64,000 bases of DNA, from the NCBI GenBank assembly GCA_018823745.1, contig JAHJHR010000012.1, positions 558,001-622,000 on the forward strand, in the 5' to 3' direction. This stretch comes from Alphaproteobacteria bacterium. GTDB taxonomy: Bacteria; Pseudomonadota; Alphaproteobacteria; Oceanibaculales; Oceanibaculaceae. The notes beneath the pieces were generated by a model. The model saw only the letters and a list, made by a program, of their open reading frames with translations. It had not been told where the DNA came from and did no database searches. The position numbers and the translations under genes are program-made. Each line of letters starts with the position of its first letter. Positions within the stretch are counted from its first letter, which is position 1. This document shows, piece after piece, positions 7,276 through 17,151 of the stretch.

Positions 7276-9312
7276 ATGGGAAAGCTGAGCAAGATCACGC
7301 CCTGGAGCGTCAAGGGAATTGACGAGGAGACCCGCGACACAGCCCGCGAGGCCGCACAGGCCGCCGGGCTGACAATTGGCGCCTGGGTCGACCGCGCGAT
7401 TCTGCGCCATGCCGGGCTGCTGCCGGACGATGCTCCGCCGGCCAATGATGATGCGGCTCCCGCTTCGGAAGAGATTGCCGAGTCTGCCGGCGCTGAGCTG
7501 ACCGAGACTTTGGCCCAATCCGCCGCCGACAGTGAAAAGCGCCTGAAATCCAGCCTGACGCCGGTAGCGCTGCAGATTGCCGGTGCGGCGCAGCGCATGG
7601 TGGCGCTGGAATCTTCCTATCGCGGCGGCACGCCCTTCAAGCCGAAGCCTGTGGCCAGTGCCGAGGAATGGGAGGAGCGCTGGACCCAGTTCCGCAAGGA
7701 ACTGGCCTCCGAGGAAGATTCCGATGCGCTGGATTACAGCCAGATAGAGCCGCCGGCAGAGGAGGGGCCTCCGGCGCCGGACCCATTGGTTGCCGAGCTG
7801 GAGGCCGCCGCTGAGGCAGCCGCGGAAGCCGAACGGCTGGAAGAGGAGGCCGCTTTAGCGGCGGCGGCAGAGGATACGCCCGCGACGGAAACCCCGGCTG
7901 CCCGCGCTGATGACCGGCCCGCACGGCGTCCGGTTCCGGGCAAATTCATCGTTGGCGCCGCTGTCCTGGTGCTGGGCATCGCCGCCGGCATCGGGGTCAT
8001 GAGCCAGGGCAACCGCCTTGGGCTGGGTGCCGCGCTGGAGCGGGTCGAGGACACGGTTGGCGACTGGGCGGACTCGGCGAAGCGATCCGCCGCCACGGGC
8101 AGCGCCTGGGTAGAGGAGCGGCTTGCGGCGCTTACCGCAGCACCTGTCGAAACACCCGCTCCCCAGCCCGCCGTCTCCTCGGCCCGGACCGAGGCTGTCG
8201 CACCGCCGGCGCCCGCCGCCGCACCGGCTGTCCGGCCGGTTGAGGAAACGGCCCCCAGCACTGCCCCACTGGCGCCGCGCAAGGAAACCGCCGCCTTGCC
8301 GGATGCGCCGGCCAGCACGCCGGCGCCCCGGGCGTCGGGGAGCGCGTCCGTTAGCCTGCCCGATCCGGCGCCAGTATGGCCGCCGCCCTCGTCACCAGGC
8401 CTGGCCAGGCCTGATGCGCCGGCTGCGGATACGGCCTCTGCCGCACCGCCTGATCTGTCGAGCGTGCGGCTGAATGACAGGGCCGTGCCGAAGGATGCGG
8501 CGGGTTTCGGCCGCTGGGTCGAGGACCGCGCGAAGCAGGGCGAGCGCATGGCGCAGCATGATCTGGCGGTGCTCTACGCCCAGGGCGAGGGCCGGCCGCA
8601 GGATCTGGAACGGGCCGCCTACTGGTTCCGCGAGGCGGCGGTACAGGGCGTCGCCAGCGCCCAGTATAATCTGGGCGTGCTGTATGAGACGGGCCGGGGT
8701 GTGCAGCAGGATGATGTGCGCGCGCTGCTCTGGTATCACAGCGCCGCCGAGCAGGGCCAGGCCAGGGCACAGTTTCATCTCGGCCGCTTCTATGCCGCCG
8801 GAAGGGGCATTCCGGTCAGCTATGACGAGGCCCGAAAATGGCTGCGCCGGGCGGGTGAGCAGAATTTGCCGCAGGCCCTGAACGATCTCGCGCGGATGGA
8901 GGAAAAGGGGCTGGGCGCCCCGCCGGATACCGACAAGGCACGCGCGCTCTATGCCCAGGCCATGGCGCTGGGCGATGCCGAGGCGATGAAGCGGCTTGCG
9001 GCTTTGCCGGCGGCCCCGAATGGCGCGCTGCCGGTGGCCACGGGCGCGGGAACAGGTGGCGAATCGATCATCCTGTCGCCAGGGGCGGAGCGCGAGACGG
9101 TACGTGCCATCCAGCATCTGTTGGCTGCGGCGAAATACGACATCACGGTCGATGGGCTTGTCGGCGAGAAAACCCGGCAAGCGATCCGCGATTATGAAAA
9201 AAGGGCCACTATGCCGGTTACCGGCGAGCCTAGCCTGCGGCTGATGAACCACATGATCGCCCGCTCCACACGCAGCGCCGGAATCGTCGACAGGGCCACC
9301 CTGACGCGCTAG
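7276..9312 (+). CDS. PodJ-like polarity protein with Sel1 repeats and peptidoglycan-binding domain
   Basis: A 678-residue protein. Residues 8-43 hold the PWSVKG...GAWVDRAI motif shared with the two preceding genes. An acidic, Ala/Glu-rich region leads to one membrane segment at about 221-241 (FIVGAAVLVLGIAAGIGVM). A long Pro/Ala linker follows, then Sel1-like repeats at about 418-578 (AQYNLGVLYETGRGV and similar) and a peptidoglycan-binding type 1 domain at about 602-663 (DGLVGEKTRQAIRDYE). This order matches Caulobacter PodJ: cytoplasmic N-terminus, one membrane pass, then periplasmic repeats and wall-binding domain. The cytoplasmic part is much shorter than in PodJ and lacks its long coiled coil. 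Its stop overlaps the convergent ispE stop within a CTAG. Confidence 0.85.
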   Translation: MGKLSKITPWSVKGIDEETRDTAREAAQAAGLTIGAWVDRAILRHAGLLPDDAPPANDDAAPASEEIAESAGAELTETLAQSAADSEKRLKSSLTPVALQIAGAAQRMVALESSYRGGTPFKPKPVASAEEWEERWTQFRKELASEEDSDALDYSQIEPPAEEGPPAPDPLVAELEAAAEAAAEAERLEEEAALAAAAEDTPATETPAARADDRPARRPVPGKFIVGAAVLVLGIAAGIGVMSQGNRLGLGAALERVEDTVGDWADSAKRSAATGSAWVEERLAALTAAPVETPAPQPAVSSARTEAVAPPAPAAAPAVRPVEETAPSTAPLAPRKETAALPDAPASTPAPRASGSASVSLPDPAPVWPPPSSPGLARPDAPAADTASAAPPDLSSVRLNDRAVPKDAAGFGRWVEDRAKQGERMAQHDLAVLYAQGEGRPQDLERAAYWFREAAVQGVASAQYNLGVLYETGRGVQQDDVRALLWYHSAAEQGQARAQFHLGRFYAAGRGIPVSYDEARKWLRRAGEQNLPQALNDLARMEEKGLGAPPDTDKARALYAQAMALGDAEAMKRLAALPAAPNGALPVATGAGTGGESIILSPGAERETVRAIQHLLAAAKYDITVDGLVGEKTRQAIRDYEKRATMPVTGEPSLRLMNHMIARSTRSAGIVDRATLTR

Positions 9313-10181
9313 AGCCTCCGCAGGGAGGTTGGCACGACCCACCAGCCGGGATGGCTGCGCGCCAGGCTTCGGGCGGCGGCGGCGGCGCTCTCGCCATCCT
9401 GCATCAGGGCGAAGCAGGTCGGCCCGCTGCCCGACATCCGGGACAGCAGGCAGCCCGGCAGGCCGGGGAGAATCGCCAGAATATCCGCAATATCCGGCAG
9501 CAGGCCGGTGGCCGCTGCCGTCAGATCGTTGCGCTGGGCATGCAGAAACGCGATCAGCTCCGACGTCGTATCAGGAATCGCCGCGGGGGCTGGTGCACTG
9601 AACCCCGGCTGCCGGGCCTTGAAGACGGCGGGGGTGGAGAGCGGCAGACCGGGATTGACCAGCAGGACCGGCAGCGCCGGCAAGGCAGGCAGCGGTGTCA
9701 GGGTCTCGCCGATGCCGGTCATCCGGCAGGGTTGCCCCAGCAGGCAGGCCGGGACATCCGCCCCGAGCGACAGGGCCAGCTTTGCCAGCTCGCCGGTCGG
9801 CAAATCGATCCGCCACAGCGCCGCCAGCGCGCGCAGCGTGGCCGCCGCATCGGCCGAGCCGCCGCCAATGCCGGCGGCGATGGGCAGCCGCTTCGTCAGA
9901 TGCAGCGCGGCTTGCGCCGGCACGCCGGCGGCCTCCGCCAGAAGCCGGGCGGCGCGCAGCACCAGATTATCCGGCTCTGCCGACAGGCCGCCCGCGAAAC
10001 CGCCGGAAAGCTCCAGCGACAGCGTGTCGGACGGCGCCGCCTGAACGGTGTCGCCGTAGTCGGTGAAGGCGACGAGGCTGTCGAGCAGGTGATAGCCATC
10101 CGGCCGCCGGCCGGTGACATGCAGGAACAGGTTCAGCTTGGCCGGGGCGGGAAAACCTCCAGCATGTGTGGCGTCCGGCAT
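9309..10181 (-). CDS. ispE: 4-diphosphocytidyl-2-C-methyl-D-erythritol kinase
   Basis: A 290-residue GHMP kinase that phosphorylates CDP-methylerythritol in the MEP isoprenoid pathway. Key features are the substrate-binding PAKLNLFLHVTGRRPDGYH near residue 11, the glycine-rich ATP loop GIGGGSADAAA (about 95) and the C-terminal SGSGPTCFAL. The upstream frame extension to 10250 overlaps the TPR gene, so the ATG at 10181 is preferred; it lies seven bases after the TPR stop. Third gene of the leftward etfQO-TPR-ispE group. It shows that this organism uses the MEP pathway, which matters for interpreting the DRL-like gene at 58816. Confidence 0.95.
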   Translation of the reverse strand: MPDATHAGGFPAPAKLNLFLHVTGRRPDGYHLLDSLVAFTDYGDTVQAAPSDTLSLELSGGFAGGLSAEPDNLVLRAARLLAEAAGVPAQAALHLTKRLPIAAGIGGGSADAAATLRALAALWRIDLPTGELAKLALSLGADVPACLLGQPCRMTGIGETLTPLPALPALPVLLVNPGLPLSTPAVFKARQPGFSAPAPAAIPDTTSELIAFLHAQRNDLTAAATGLLPDIADILAILPGLPGCLLSRMSGSGPTCFALMQDGESAAAAARSLARSHPGWWVVPTSLRRL

Positions 10182-10188
10182 GGTGGGG

Positions 10189-11919
10189 TTACTTGGAGGC
10201 AGCCAGGCCGTCGGCCAGCTTGCGCTGCACGGAGGCTTCCAGCTCGGCATCCTCCGGCTTCAGCGTCAGCACGCGCTGCCACTGGAACCGGGCCTCGACC
10301 CGCCGGCCGACCTTCCAATAGGCGTCGCCCAGATGATCATTGATCGTCGGATCGCCGGGCCGCAGCTCGATGGCGCGCTCCAGCTGGCGCACCGCGTCGT
10401 CATAGCGGCCCTGCTGGTAGAGCACCCAGCCCAGGCTGTCGATGATATAGCCATCGGTCGGGCGCTGGGCGACGGCGCGCTCGATCATATCATGCGCCTG
10501 ATCCAGCTTGATGCCCTGCTCGGTCCAGGAATAGGCCAGGTAATTCAGCACCAGCGGCTGTTCCGGCTGCAATTCCAGCGCCCGCAGGAAGTCGCGTTCA
10601 GCTTCGGCCCATTGCTTGGCGCGCTCATGGGCAATGCCGCGCACATAGAACATCGACCAGTTGCGCTGCGTCGGCTGCGGCACGCGGGCGATGGCCCGGT
10701 CATAGGCCGCGATGGCGGCGGCGTAATTCTCTTCTCCACGGCGCACATCGCCAATCCGGACCAGCGGCTCCGGGCGCTCGGTGTCGCGTGTCGCCAGATC
10801 CTCGAATTTCGCGATGGCCTCGTCGCTGCGCTTCAGGCCGTTCAGCGATTCGGCGATGGCCATATCGACTTCCCAGCGATAGGGCGAGTCGGCGGGAATG
10901 GTGTCAAAGACCTCGATGGCCGGCGCGAAGCGCTCCTGATCCTGCAGCAATTCGCCGACAAGGATACGGCTGGCGGCATGGTCGGGGCGGATATGCACCG
11001 CCAGCCGGCCATAGATCAGCGCCACCTCCACCGCCCGGTCGCGGCGCAGGCCGGTGGCGATGTCGTACAGGGCTTCCGACAGCCCCTCGATCGGGGTCTT
11101 GGCCAAGGGCACCGGCTTGGCGGCACCCGGCGCCTTGCCGTTCACCCGGGCCAGCCAGCCCAGAACGCGCTCATCCTCGCCCTGGCGGCCGATGTAGTCG
11201 GTGTAAAGGTTGCGGGCCATCTCCGTCTTGCCGGCGCGTTCATAGGCACTGCCCAGCGCCTGGACCAGCCGCAGCGGCGGCGCCTGCACCAGCGCCACCG
11301 TGCGCTCGAAGGCAGCTTCCGCCTGATCCGGCCTTCCGGCCAGATCCATGATCAGCCCGGTATGGAAATCCTTCAGCAGCGACAGGTTGGGGTCGCCCGC
11401 CAGGCTGTTCAGCGCCGACTCCGCGCCCGCGATGTCGCCCTTGCCAAGATGCAGCCAGGCCAGGATCAGCGGCCGGACGAATCGGCCCAGCCCACGCGGG
11501 TCAATCGGGTCGATGGTGGCGATGGCGGCGGCGTAATCGGTTGCCCGCGCCGAATCCAGGGCCAGCAGCAGGGCAGCGACCGGATCTTCCGGGTTGGTAC
11601 GCGCAACGCGCTGGGCCAGCGAGCTGAGCGAGGCAATCCGCCCCTCGGCCACCTGCAGCACCAGCACCCGGCGCAGCAAAGGCTGGTTATCGGGATCGGC
11701 GGCCAGCGCCCGCGACATGTAATCCGCCGCCGCGGTGAAATCGCCCGCGCGATAGGCATGCTGCCCGGCCAGATAGCTGCCGCTCGAATCGCTGGGCCGG
11801 GCCATCGCCGGGGTCAGGACCGGCAGAAGCACGCCCAGAGCGACCATCGCCGTCAGGGCTAGCCTGGAGGGCACCTGGACCGCCTGTGATGCGGGGCGAG
11901 AGGCAAAGCGGAGTGTCAT
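10189..11919 (-). CDS. Exported TPR-repeat protein
   Basis: A 576-residue protein with an N-terminal signal sequence (hydrophobic residues about 20-36, then TPAMA) and tetratricopeptide repeats over almost all the rest; the clearest ones lie in the second half (WAEAERDFLRALELQPEQP, YDDAVRQLERAIELRPGDP). TPR domains are protein-interaction scaffolds, and no catalytic motif is seen. It is expected in the periplasm or attached to the outer membrane. An AAGGAT ribosome site precedes the start. It lies between etfQO (48 bases upstream) and ispE (7 bases downstream), an arrangement I recall from other Rhodospirillales. Confidence 0.88.
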   Translation of the reverse strand: MTLRFASRPASQAVQVPSRLALTAMVALGVLLPVLTPAMARPSDSSGSYLAGQHAYRAGDFTAAADYMSRALAADPDNQPLLRRVLVLQVAEGRIASLSSLAQRVARTNPEDPVAALLLALDSARATDYAAAIATIDPIDPRGLGRFVRPLILAWLHLGKGDIAGAESALNSLAGDPNLSLLKDFHTGLIMDLAGRPDQAEAAFERTVALVQAPPLRLVQALGSAYERAGKTEMARNLYTDYIGRQGEDERVLGWLARVNGKAPGAAKPVPLAKTPIEGLSEALYDIATGLRRDRAVEVALIYGRLAVHIRPDHAASRILVGELLQDQERFAPAIEVFDTIPADSPYRWEVDMAIAESLNGLKRSDEAIAKFEDLATRDTERPEPLVRIGDVRRGEENYAAAIAAYDRAIARVPQPTQRNWSMFYVRGIAHERAKQWAEAERDFLRALELQPEQPLVLNYLAYSWTEQGIKLDQAHDMIERAVAQRPTDGYIIDSLGWVLYQQGRYDDAVRQLERAIELRPGDPTINDHLGDAYWKVGRRVEARFQWQRVLTLKPEDAELEASVQRKLADGLAASK

Positions 11920-11967
11920 GCCGGTATCCTTATGAGGGCTGCCCGCCGGGGCAGCCCGTGCTGTTGC

Positions 11968-13608
11968 CTACATATTGGGATAATTTGGCCCGCCGCCACC
12001 CTCCGGCACGACCCAGTTGATGTTCTGGGTCGGGTCCTTGATGTCGCAGGTTTTGCAATGCACGCAATTCTGCGCATTGATCTGCAGCCGTGGATTGCCA
12101 CCATCATCATCACGCATGATCTCGTAGACGCCGGCCGGGCAATAACGCTGTTCCGGCGCGTCGTAGAGTTCGAGGTTGACCTCGATGGGCACGCTGGGAT
12201 TGCGCAGCGTCAGATGGGCCGGCTGGTTTTCCTCGTGATTGGTGTTCGAGATGAACACCGAGGACAGCTTGTCGAAGGTGATCTTGCCGTCGGGCTTCGG
12301 GTAGACGATCGGCGTGCACTCGGAAGCCTTCTTCAGCTGGGTGTGGTCGGCGTGGTTGCGCATCGTCCAGGGCGCGCGTCCCCGGAACAGGTAGGTGTCG
12401 ATGGCGGAATAGGCAATGCCGGCCCACAGCCCGTAATGGAAGGAGGGCCGGATATTGCGCACGCCGCGCAATTCTTCCCAGACCCAGCTGGCCTGTACCT
12501 TCTCCGGATAGGCGGAAAGCTCGATGCCGTTGCCGGCGCCCTCGACCGTCAGCGCCTCGAAGGCGGCCTCGGCGGCCAGCATGCCGGATTTCATCGCGGT
12601 ATGCGTACCCTTGATCTTCGGCACGTTCAGGAAGCCGGCAGCACAGCCGATCAGCGCGCCGCCCGGAAAGACCAGCTTCGGGATCGACTGCCAGCCGCCC
12701 TCGTTCAGCGCCCTTGCACCATAGGAGATGCGCCGCGCGCCCTCGAAGAAGGGCTTCACCTCGGGGTGCAGCTTGAAGCGCTGGAATTCGTCAAACGGGC
12801 TGAGATGGGGATTCTCGTAATCCAGCCCGATGACATAGCCGACCGCCATCTGGTTGCCTTCCAGGTGATACAGGAAGGAGCCGCCATAGGTGCTGGTGTC
12901 CATCGGCCAGCCGACCGAATGCCAGACCAGCCCCGGCTTGTGCTTTTCCGGGTCGATTTCCCACAATTCCTTGATGCCGATGCCATAGGTCTGCGGATCG
13001 ACGCCCTTGCGCAGGTCGTATTTCTGGAACAGCCCCTTCGACAGCGAGCCGCGGCAGCCTTCGGCGAACAAAGTGATCTTGGCATGCAACTCGACGCCCG
13101 GCGTGTAATTGGCGGTCTTCTCGCCATCCTTGCCGATGCCCATATCGCCAGTGGCGACGCCATAGACCGCACCAGCCTCGTCGTAGAGCACCTCGGCCAC
13201 GGCGAAGCCGGCATAGATCTCCACGCCGGCTGCCTCGGCCTGCTCGCCCAGCCAGCGGCAGACATTGCCCAGGCTGACGATGTAATTGCCGTGATTGTTC
13301 ATCTGCGGCGGCGTCGGCAGCTTGAACGCCTTGGTTTCGGTCAGGAACATGAAGCGGTCGTCGCTCGCCGGGGTGTTCAGCGGCGCGCCCTTCTCCTTCC
13401 ATTCCGGGATCAGCTCGTTCAGGGCGCGCGGCTCCAGCACCGCGCCGGACAGGATATGCGCGCCGACTTCCGACCCCTTGTCGACGACACAGACGCTGAG
13501 CTCTTTGCCCTGCGCCTCACAAAGTTGTTTCAGCCGGATGGCCGCGCTCAACCCCGAGGGGCCGGCGCCGACAATCACGACATCATATTCCATGCTTTCG
13601 CGTTCCAT
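11968..13608 (-). CDS. Electron transfer flavoprotein-ubiquinone oxidoreductase
   Basis: A 546-residue membrane-associated flavoprotein that passes electrons from reduced ETF (from fatty-acid and amino-acid oxidation) to ubiquinone. Evidence: N-terminal FAD-binding [17 protein letters not shown], the ETF-QO-typical ADHTQLK region, and the C-terminal 4Fe-4S ligands in RYCPAGVYE and [12 protein letters not shown]. The ATG at 13608 (MERESMEYD) is preferred over 13632; 13593 is a further option. First gene of the leftward group with the TPR protein and ispE. The divergent uracil-DNA glycosylase starts 138 bases away. Confidence 0.96.
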   Translation of the reverse strand: MERESMEYDVVIVGAGPSGLSAAIRLKQLCEAQGKELSVCVVDKGSEVGAHILSGAVLEPRALNELIPEWKEKGAPLNTPASDDRFMFLTETKAFKLPTPPQMNNHGNYIVSLGNVCRWLGEQAEAAGVEIYAGFAVAEVLYDEAGAVYGVATGDMGIGKDGEKTANYTPGVELHAKITLFAEGCRGSLSKGLFQKYDLRKGVDPQTYGIGIKELWEIDPEKHKPGLVWHSVGWPMDTSTYGGSFLYHLEGNQMAVGYVIGLDYENPHLSPFDEFQRFKLHPEVKPFFEGARRISYGARALNEGGWQSIPKLVFPGGALIGCAAGFLNVPKIKGTHTAMKSGMLAAEAAFEALTVEGAGNGIELSAYPEKVQASWVWEELRGVRNIRPSFHYGLWAGIAYSAIDTYLFRGRAPWTMRNHADHTQLKKASECTPIVYPKPDGKITFDKLSSVFISNTNHEENQPAHLTLRNPSVPIEVNLELYDAPEQRYCPAGVYEIMRDDDGGNPRLQINAQNCVHCKTCDIKDPTQNINWVVPEGGGGPNYPNM

Positions 13609-13746
13609 GGGGGGTCCCGTTCTGCTGCGCAAATCATTCGTGGCGGGTCGAGGGAGCCTATGTTTCCCTACTCGATGATGCTTGTATAGGTTCCTACCAT
13701 CTGTTGCGAGGAAAGCACAAATCCAACCCCCTGCGGTATTGCTCCC

Positions 13747-14598
13747 ATGACTCAGTTACAGATCGCAGATCCGGCCGCCCTGCTGCGCTGGTATGTCGAT
13801 GCCGGGATTGATGAGGCGATCGAGGATCAGCCGATCGATCGCTACCGGATCGCCAGCTTGGCGCGCGACAGCGCCGCTGCCGGGCCGCAGGCGGCACCCG
13901 TGCGTGCGCCGCTGCCCGCCACAGCCCGGCCGGCCCCATCCGCCGCCCTCCCGGCCGGCACACCGCTGGATGATGGTGTCGCCACCGCCCGCCGCCTGGC
14001 CGAAGCCGCCGGATCGCTGGAGGCTCTGCGCGCCGCCTTGGCCGAATTCGATGGCTGCGCGCTGCGCCAGACGGCGATGAACATGGTCTTTGCCGATGGC
14101 AACCCGGCGGCGCCGGTCATGATCATCGGCGAGGCGCCGGGCCGCGACGAGGACCGGCAGGGCAAGCCCTTTGTCGGCCGTTCCGGCCAGCTGCTGGACC
14201 GCATGCTGGCGGCCATCGGCCATGACCGGCAGGCCGAGGATGCGGCGAAATCCGTCTATATCACCAATATCCTGCCCTGGCGGCCGCCCGGCGACCGCAC
14301 GCCGACCGCCGGCGAGGTTGCCGCCTGCCTGCCTTTTATCGAGCGCCATATCGCGCTGGTGAAGCCGCGTCTGGTCCTGATGCTGGGCGGCACCGCGGCG
14401 AAGGCCCTGCTGGGCCGCAGCGAGGGCATCATGCGGCTGCGCGGGCGCTGGCATGAGATTCCGGTGGCCGGGCTCGATGCACCGGTCCCGGCGCTGCCAA
14501 CATTCCATCCAGCCTATCTGTTGCGCTCCCCGGCAGAGAAGCGGGCGGCCTGGCGTGATTTTCTCGAGCTAAAGTCGAAATTAGAGAAATCTTCATAA
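13747..14598 (+). CDS. Family 4-like uracil-DNA glycosylase lacking two Fe-S cysteines
   Basis: A 283-residue DNA repair enzyme expected to remove uracil from DNA. The core has [17 protein letters not shown] (about 127-143) and [16 protein letters not shown] (about 171-186), typical of family 4. That family normally binds a 4Fe-4S cluster through four cysteines: a CxxC near the N-terminus, one in KCRPP, and one in the following helix. Here only Cys104 and Cys193 remain; the other two positions are Phe101 and Trp177, so the cluster is probably absent. I recall a Fe-S-less family 4-like enzyme described from Bradyrhizobium, which this may resemble. Residues 40-95 are a Pro/Ala-rich linker. Confidence 0.9.
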   Translation: MTQLQIADPAALLRWYVDAGIDEAIEDQPIDRYRIASLARDSAAAGPQAAPVRAPLPATARPAPSAALPAGTPLDDGVATARRLAEAAGSLEALRAALAEFDGCALRQTAMNMVFADGNPAAPVMIIGEAPGRDEDRQGKPFVGRSGQLLDRMLAAIGHDRQAEDAAKSVYITNILPWRPPGDRTPTAGEVAACLPFIERHIALVKPRLVLMLGGTAAKALLGRSEGIMRLRGRWHEIPVAGLDAPVPALPTFHPAYLLRSPAEKRAAWRDFLELKSKLEKSS

Positions 14599-14714
14599 GA
14601 TACTGAGTTGTTGGAGGAAGCAGATTCAACGCCTTTTCCGCGTGGAATTTGCATTCATCACAAGTGATTCAACTGCTTGCCTTCCCGGGCATCTTCTGTT
14701 TTACCTAGCGGACT

Positions 14715-16583
14715 ATGCGATCATCTATTTTTGCAAAAATTGCAGCAAAATCAGGGACATCGGCATTAGTGGCCTGTTTGGCTACACTGTTGTCGATACA
14801 GGCGCCGGCGGCCGAGCCGATCTCGATCGAAACGGCGCTTTTGTCTCCTGGTGCGATCGACAAGGCATTGTCACAGCGGACCCAGTCCCTGCCGGCCGTG
14901 CTCAGTCAGTCCGATGTGCTGCTCTACCGGCGGATCTTCTCATTGCAGGAGCTCGGCCAGTGGGCAGCGGCTGACCGCGAGATCGCCAAGCTGAAAGACC
15001 AGGTGCTGATGGGCCATGTGCTCTATCAGCGCTATATGCACCCTACTGCCTATCGCTCCACCTATGAAGATCTGCGCGGCTGGATGGAGGCTTATGCCGA
15101 CCATCCCGAGGCAACGCGCGTCTATGGGCTGGCGATGAAGCGCAAGCCGGCAAACGCCAAGGCGCCGGTTGAGCCGGTCAGCGGTTTCCTTGCCGGCAAT
15201 GGCGTCGAGACGCTGGCGGTGTTCGACCGGATCAATGTCAGCGCCCGTGCCGCTCAGCTGACCCGGGACAAGAGTGCCTCCGGGACATTCCGCCAGGTTT
15301 CCGAGCTGGTGCGCAAGGGCTCGCCCTCCAGCGCGCTGGAACTGCTGGATGGCAATCTGAAGGCCAAGGCCGGCCCCGTCGCCTTTGCCGTGGCGCAGAG
15401 CGAGGTCGCGGCGGGGTACTACCTTGCCGGCGACGACAAGAAAGCGCTGGAGATGGCGCGCGAATCCCTGCCCCGCACGGGCACGGAAAGCACCATGGCG
15501 GCCTGGATTGGCGGGCTGTCCTCCTGGCGGCTGGGTAAATACGACGAAGCGGCGAAGATGTTCGAGCGCGTCGCGCTGGATTCCAGCTCCGCCGACTGGA
15601 CGATCTCGGCCGGTGCCTATTGGGCGTCGCGCGCCCATCTGGTCAGCCGCCGCCCGGCCGAGGCGACACGCTGGCTGGCCCGCGCCGCGACCTTCCCGAC
15701 GACTTTCTACGGCCTGCTGGCGCGCCGCGCGCTGGGTGTCGAGACGCCAGTGAATTTGACCGAACCGGCGCTGACCGATGCCGATATCCGCCGCTTCATG
15801 GCGCAGCCCAATGCGCGCCGCGCCTTCGCGCTGGTGCAGCTGAACATGATCGACATGGCGGAGCTGGAGCTGCGCAAGCTCTATCCGCGGCTTGATCCGG
15901 CGATGGGGCCGGCGCTTCTGGCGATTGCCGGGCGGGCCAATATGGCCGGGCTGACCCTGCGGCTGGCCAGCCGGCTGCAGACCGAGACCGGCGAGCGCTT
16001 TACCCTCGGCCTGTTCCCGATGCCGCATTGGGAGCCGCCGGAGGGCTTCACCGTCGACCGGGCGCTGCTGTTCAGCATCATGCGCCAGGAATCCGGTTTC
16101 GACGCCCGCGCCCAGAGCGGCAGCGGCGCCCGGGGGCTGATGCAGCTGATGCCGCAAACCGCGCTCTTCATCGCCACCGACAGGGAATATAACGGCCGCG
16201 ACCGCAGCGATCTGCTCGACCCGCAGCTGAACCTGGCCCTGGGCCAGCGCTATGTGCAGCACCTCATCGACCATGCGCCGTTCAGCGGCAATCTATTCCT
16301 GGTCGTCGCCTCCTATAATGCCGGTCCCGGCAATGTTGGGCGCTGGATGAAGGAAGTGGATCACCGCAATGATCCGCTGCTGTTCATCGAATCCATCCCG
16401 TCGCGGGAAACCCGCATGTTTGTCGAGCGCGTGGTCGCCAATTTCTGGACCTACCGCATGCGGCTCGGCCAGCCTTCGCCCTCGCTGGAGCAGGTGGCGT
16501 CCGGGCAGTGGCCGATGTATGAATCCTTCGAGGCTCTGAAGGACCTGCCCGCCAAGGTGCAGCCGGTTTCCCTCACCCGCTGA
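14715..16583 (+). CDS. Soluble lytic murein transglycosylase
   Basis: A 622-residue periplasmic enzyme that cleaves peptidoglycan between MurNAc and GlcNAc with 1,6-anhydro product formation. It has a signal peptide (residues 1-33, QAPAA cleavage region), a long alpha-helical superhelical region, and a C-terminal SLT domain with the catalytic glutamate (about residue 459) in [10 protein letters not shown] followed by [10 protein letters not shown] and YNAGPGNV. This is the Slt70-type layout. The 116-base upstream region is richer in A+T than its surroundings and carries two GATTC sites. moaB follows 16 bases downstream on the same strand. Confidence 0.94.
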   Translation: MRSSIFAKIAAKSGTSALVACLATLLSIQAPAAEPISIETALLSPGAIDKALSQRTQSLPAVLSQSDVLLYRRIFSLQELGQWAAADREIAKLKDQVLMGHVLYQRYMHPTAYRSTYEDLRGWMEAYADHPEATRVYGLAMKRKPANAKAPVEPVSGFLAGNGVETLAVFDRINVSARAAQLTRDKSASGTFRQVSELVRKGSPSSALELLDGNLKAKAGPVAFAVAQSEVAAGYYLAGDDKKALEMARESLPRTGTESTMAAWIGGLSSWRLGKYDEAAKMFERVALDSSSADWTISAGAYWASRAHLVSRRPAEATRWLARAATFPTTFYGLLARRALGVETPVNLTEPALTDADIRRFMAQPNARRAFALVQLNMIDMAELELRKLYPRLDPAMGPALLAIAGRANMAGLTLRLASRLQTETGERFTLGLFPMPHWEPPEGFTVDRALLFSIMRQESGFDARAQSGSGARGLMQLMPQTALFIATDREYNGRDRSDLLDPQLNLALGQRYVQHLIDHAPFSGNLFLVVASYNAGPGNVGRWMKEVDHRNDPLLFIESIPSRETRMFVERVVANFWTYRMRLGQPSPSLEQVASGQWPMYESFEALKDLPAKVQPVSLTR

Positions 16584-16599
16584 TCGGGGATACTACTCC

Positions 16600-17151
16600 A
16601 TGGGCAAGATTGACGAGCGTATTCCGTTCGTGCCGGTGCGCATTGCCGCGCTGACCGTTTCCGACACCCGTTCCCTGGCCGAGGACCGCTCCGGCGACAC
16701 GCTGGTGCAGCGGCTGGAGGCGGCAGGCCATCTTCTCGCCGACCGGGCCATTGTGAAGGACGAGATCGCCGATATCGTCGCCCAGCTGACCTGCTGGATC
16801 GACGATCCGGCCATTGATTGCGTGATCTCCACCGGCGGCACCGGCGTGACCGGCCGCGATGTGACACCGGAGGCCTTCCAGTCGGTGTTCGAAAAGGAAA
16901 TCCCGGGCTTTGGCGAGCTGTTCCGCTATCTCAGCTACCAGAAGATCGGCACCTCGACGGTTCAGTCGCGCTGCGTTGCCGGGGTGACGCGCGGCACCTA
17001 TCTCTTCGCCCTACCCGGCTCGACCGGTGCTGTGAAGGATGCCTGGGATGGTATTCTCCAGGACCAGCTGGATATCCGCCACCAGCCCTGCAATTTCGTC
17101 GAGCTGATGCCGCGCCTGCGCGAGCATGAAGGCTGGGGCCGCAAGGCCTAA
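16600..17151 (+). CDS. moaB: Molybdenum cofactor biosynthesis protein B
   Basis: A 183-residue member of the MoaB/MogA family, which adenylates molybdopterin before molybdate insertion. The conserved pterin-binding [17 protein letters not shown] (about 71-87) and the LPGST motif near residue 141 are present. No other molybdopterin gene is in the window. It lies 16 bases after the lytic transglycosylase, and its stop overlaps that of the convergent glycosyltransferase-family gene at 17148-17151. Confidence 0.93.
   Translation: MGKIDERIPFVPVRIAALTVSDTRSLAEDRSGDTLVQRLEAAGHLLADRAIVKDEIADIVAQLTCWIDDPAIDCVISTGGTGVTGRDVTPEAFQSVFEKEIPGFGELFRYLSYQKIGTSTVQSRCVAGVTRGTYLFALPGSTGAVKDAWDGILQDQLDIRHQPCNFVELMPRLREHEGWGRKA

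Noticed and set aside
10114..11862. 582-codon plus-strand frame opposite the TPR gene and the start of ispE
   Set aside because: No domain, biased composition, and fully covered by the leftward operon.
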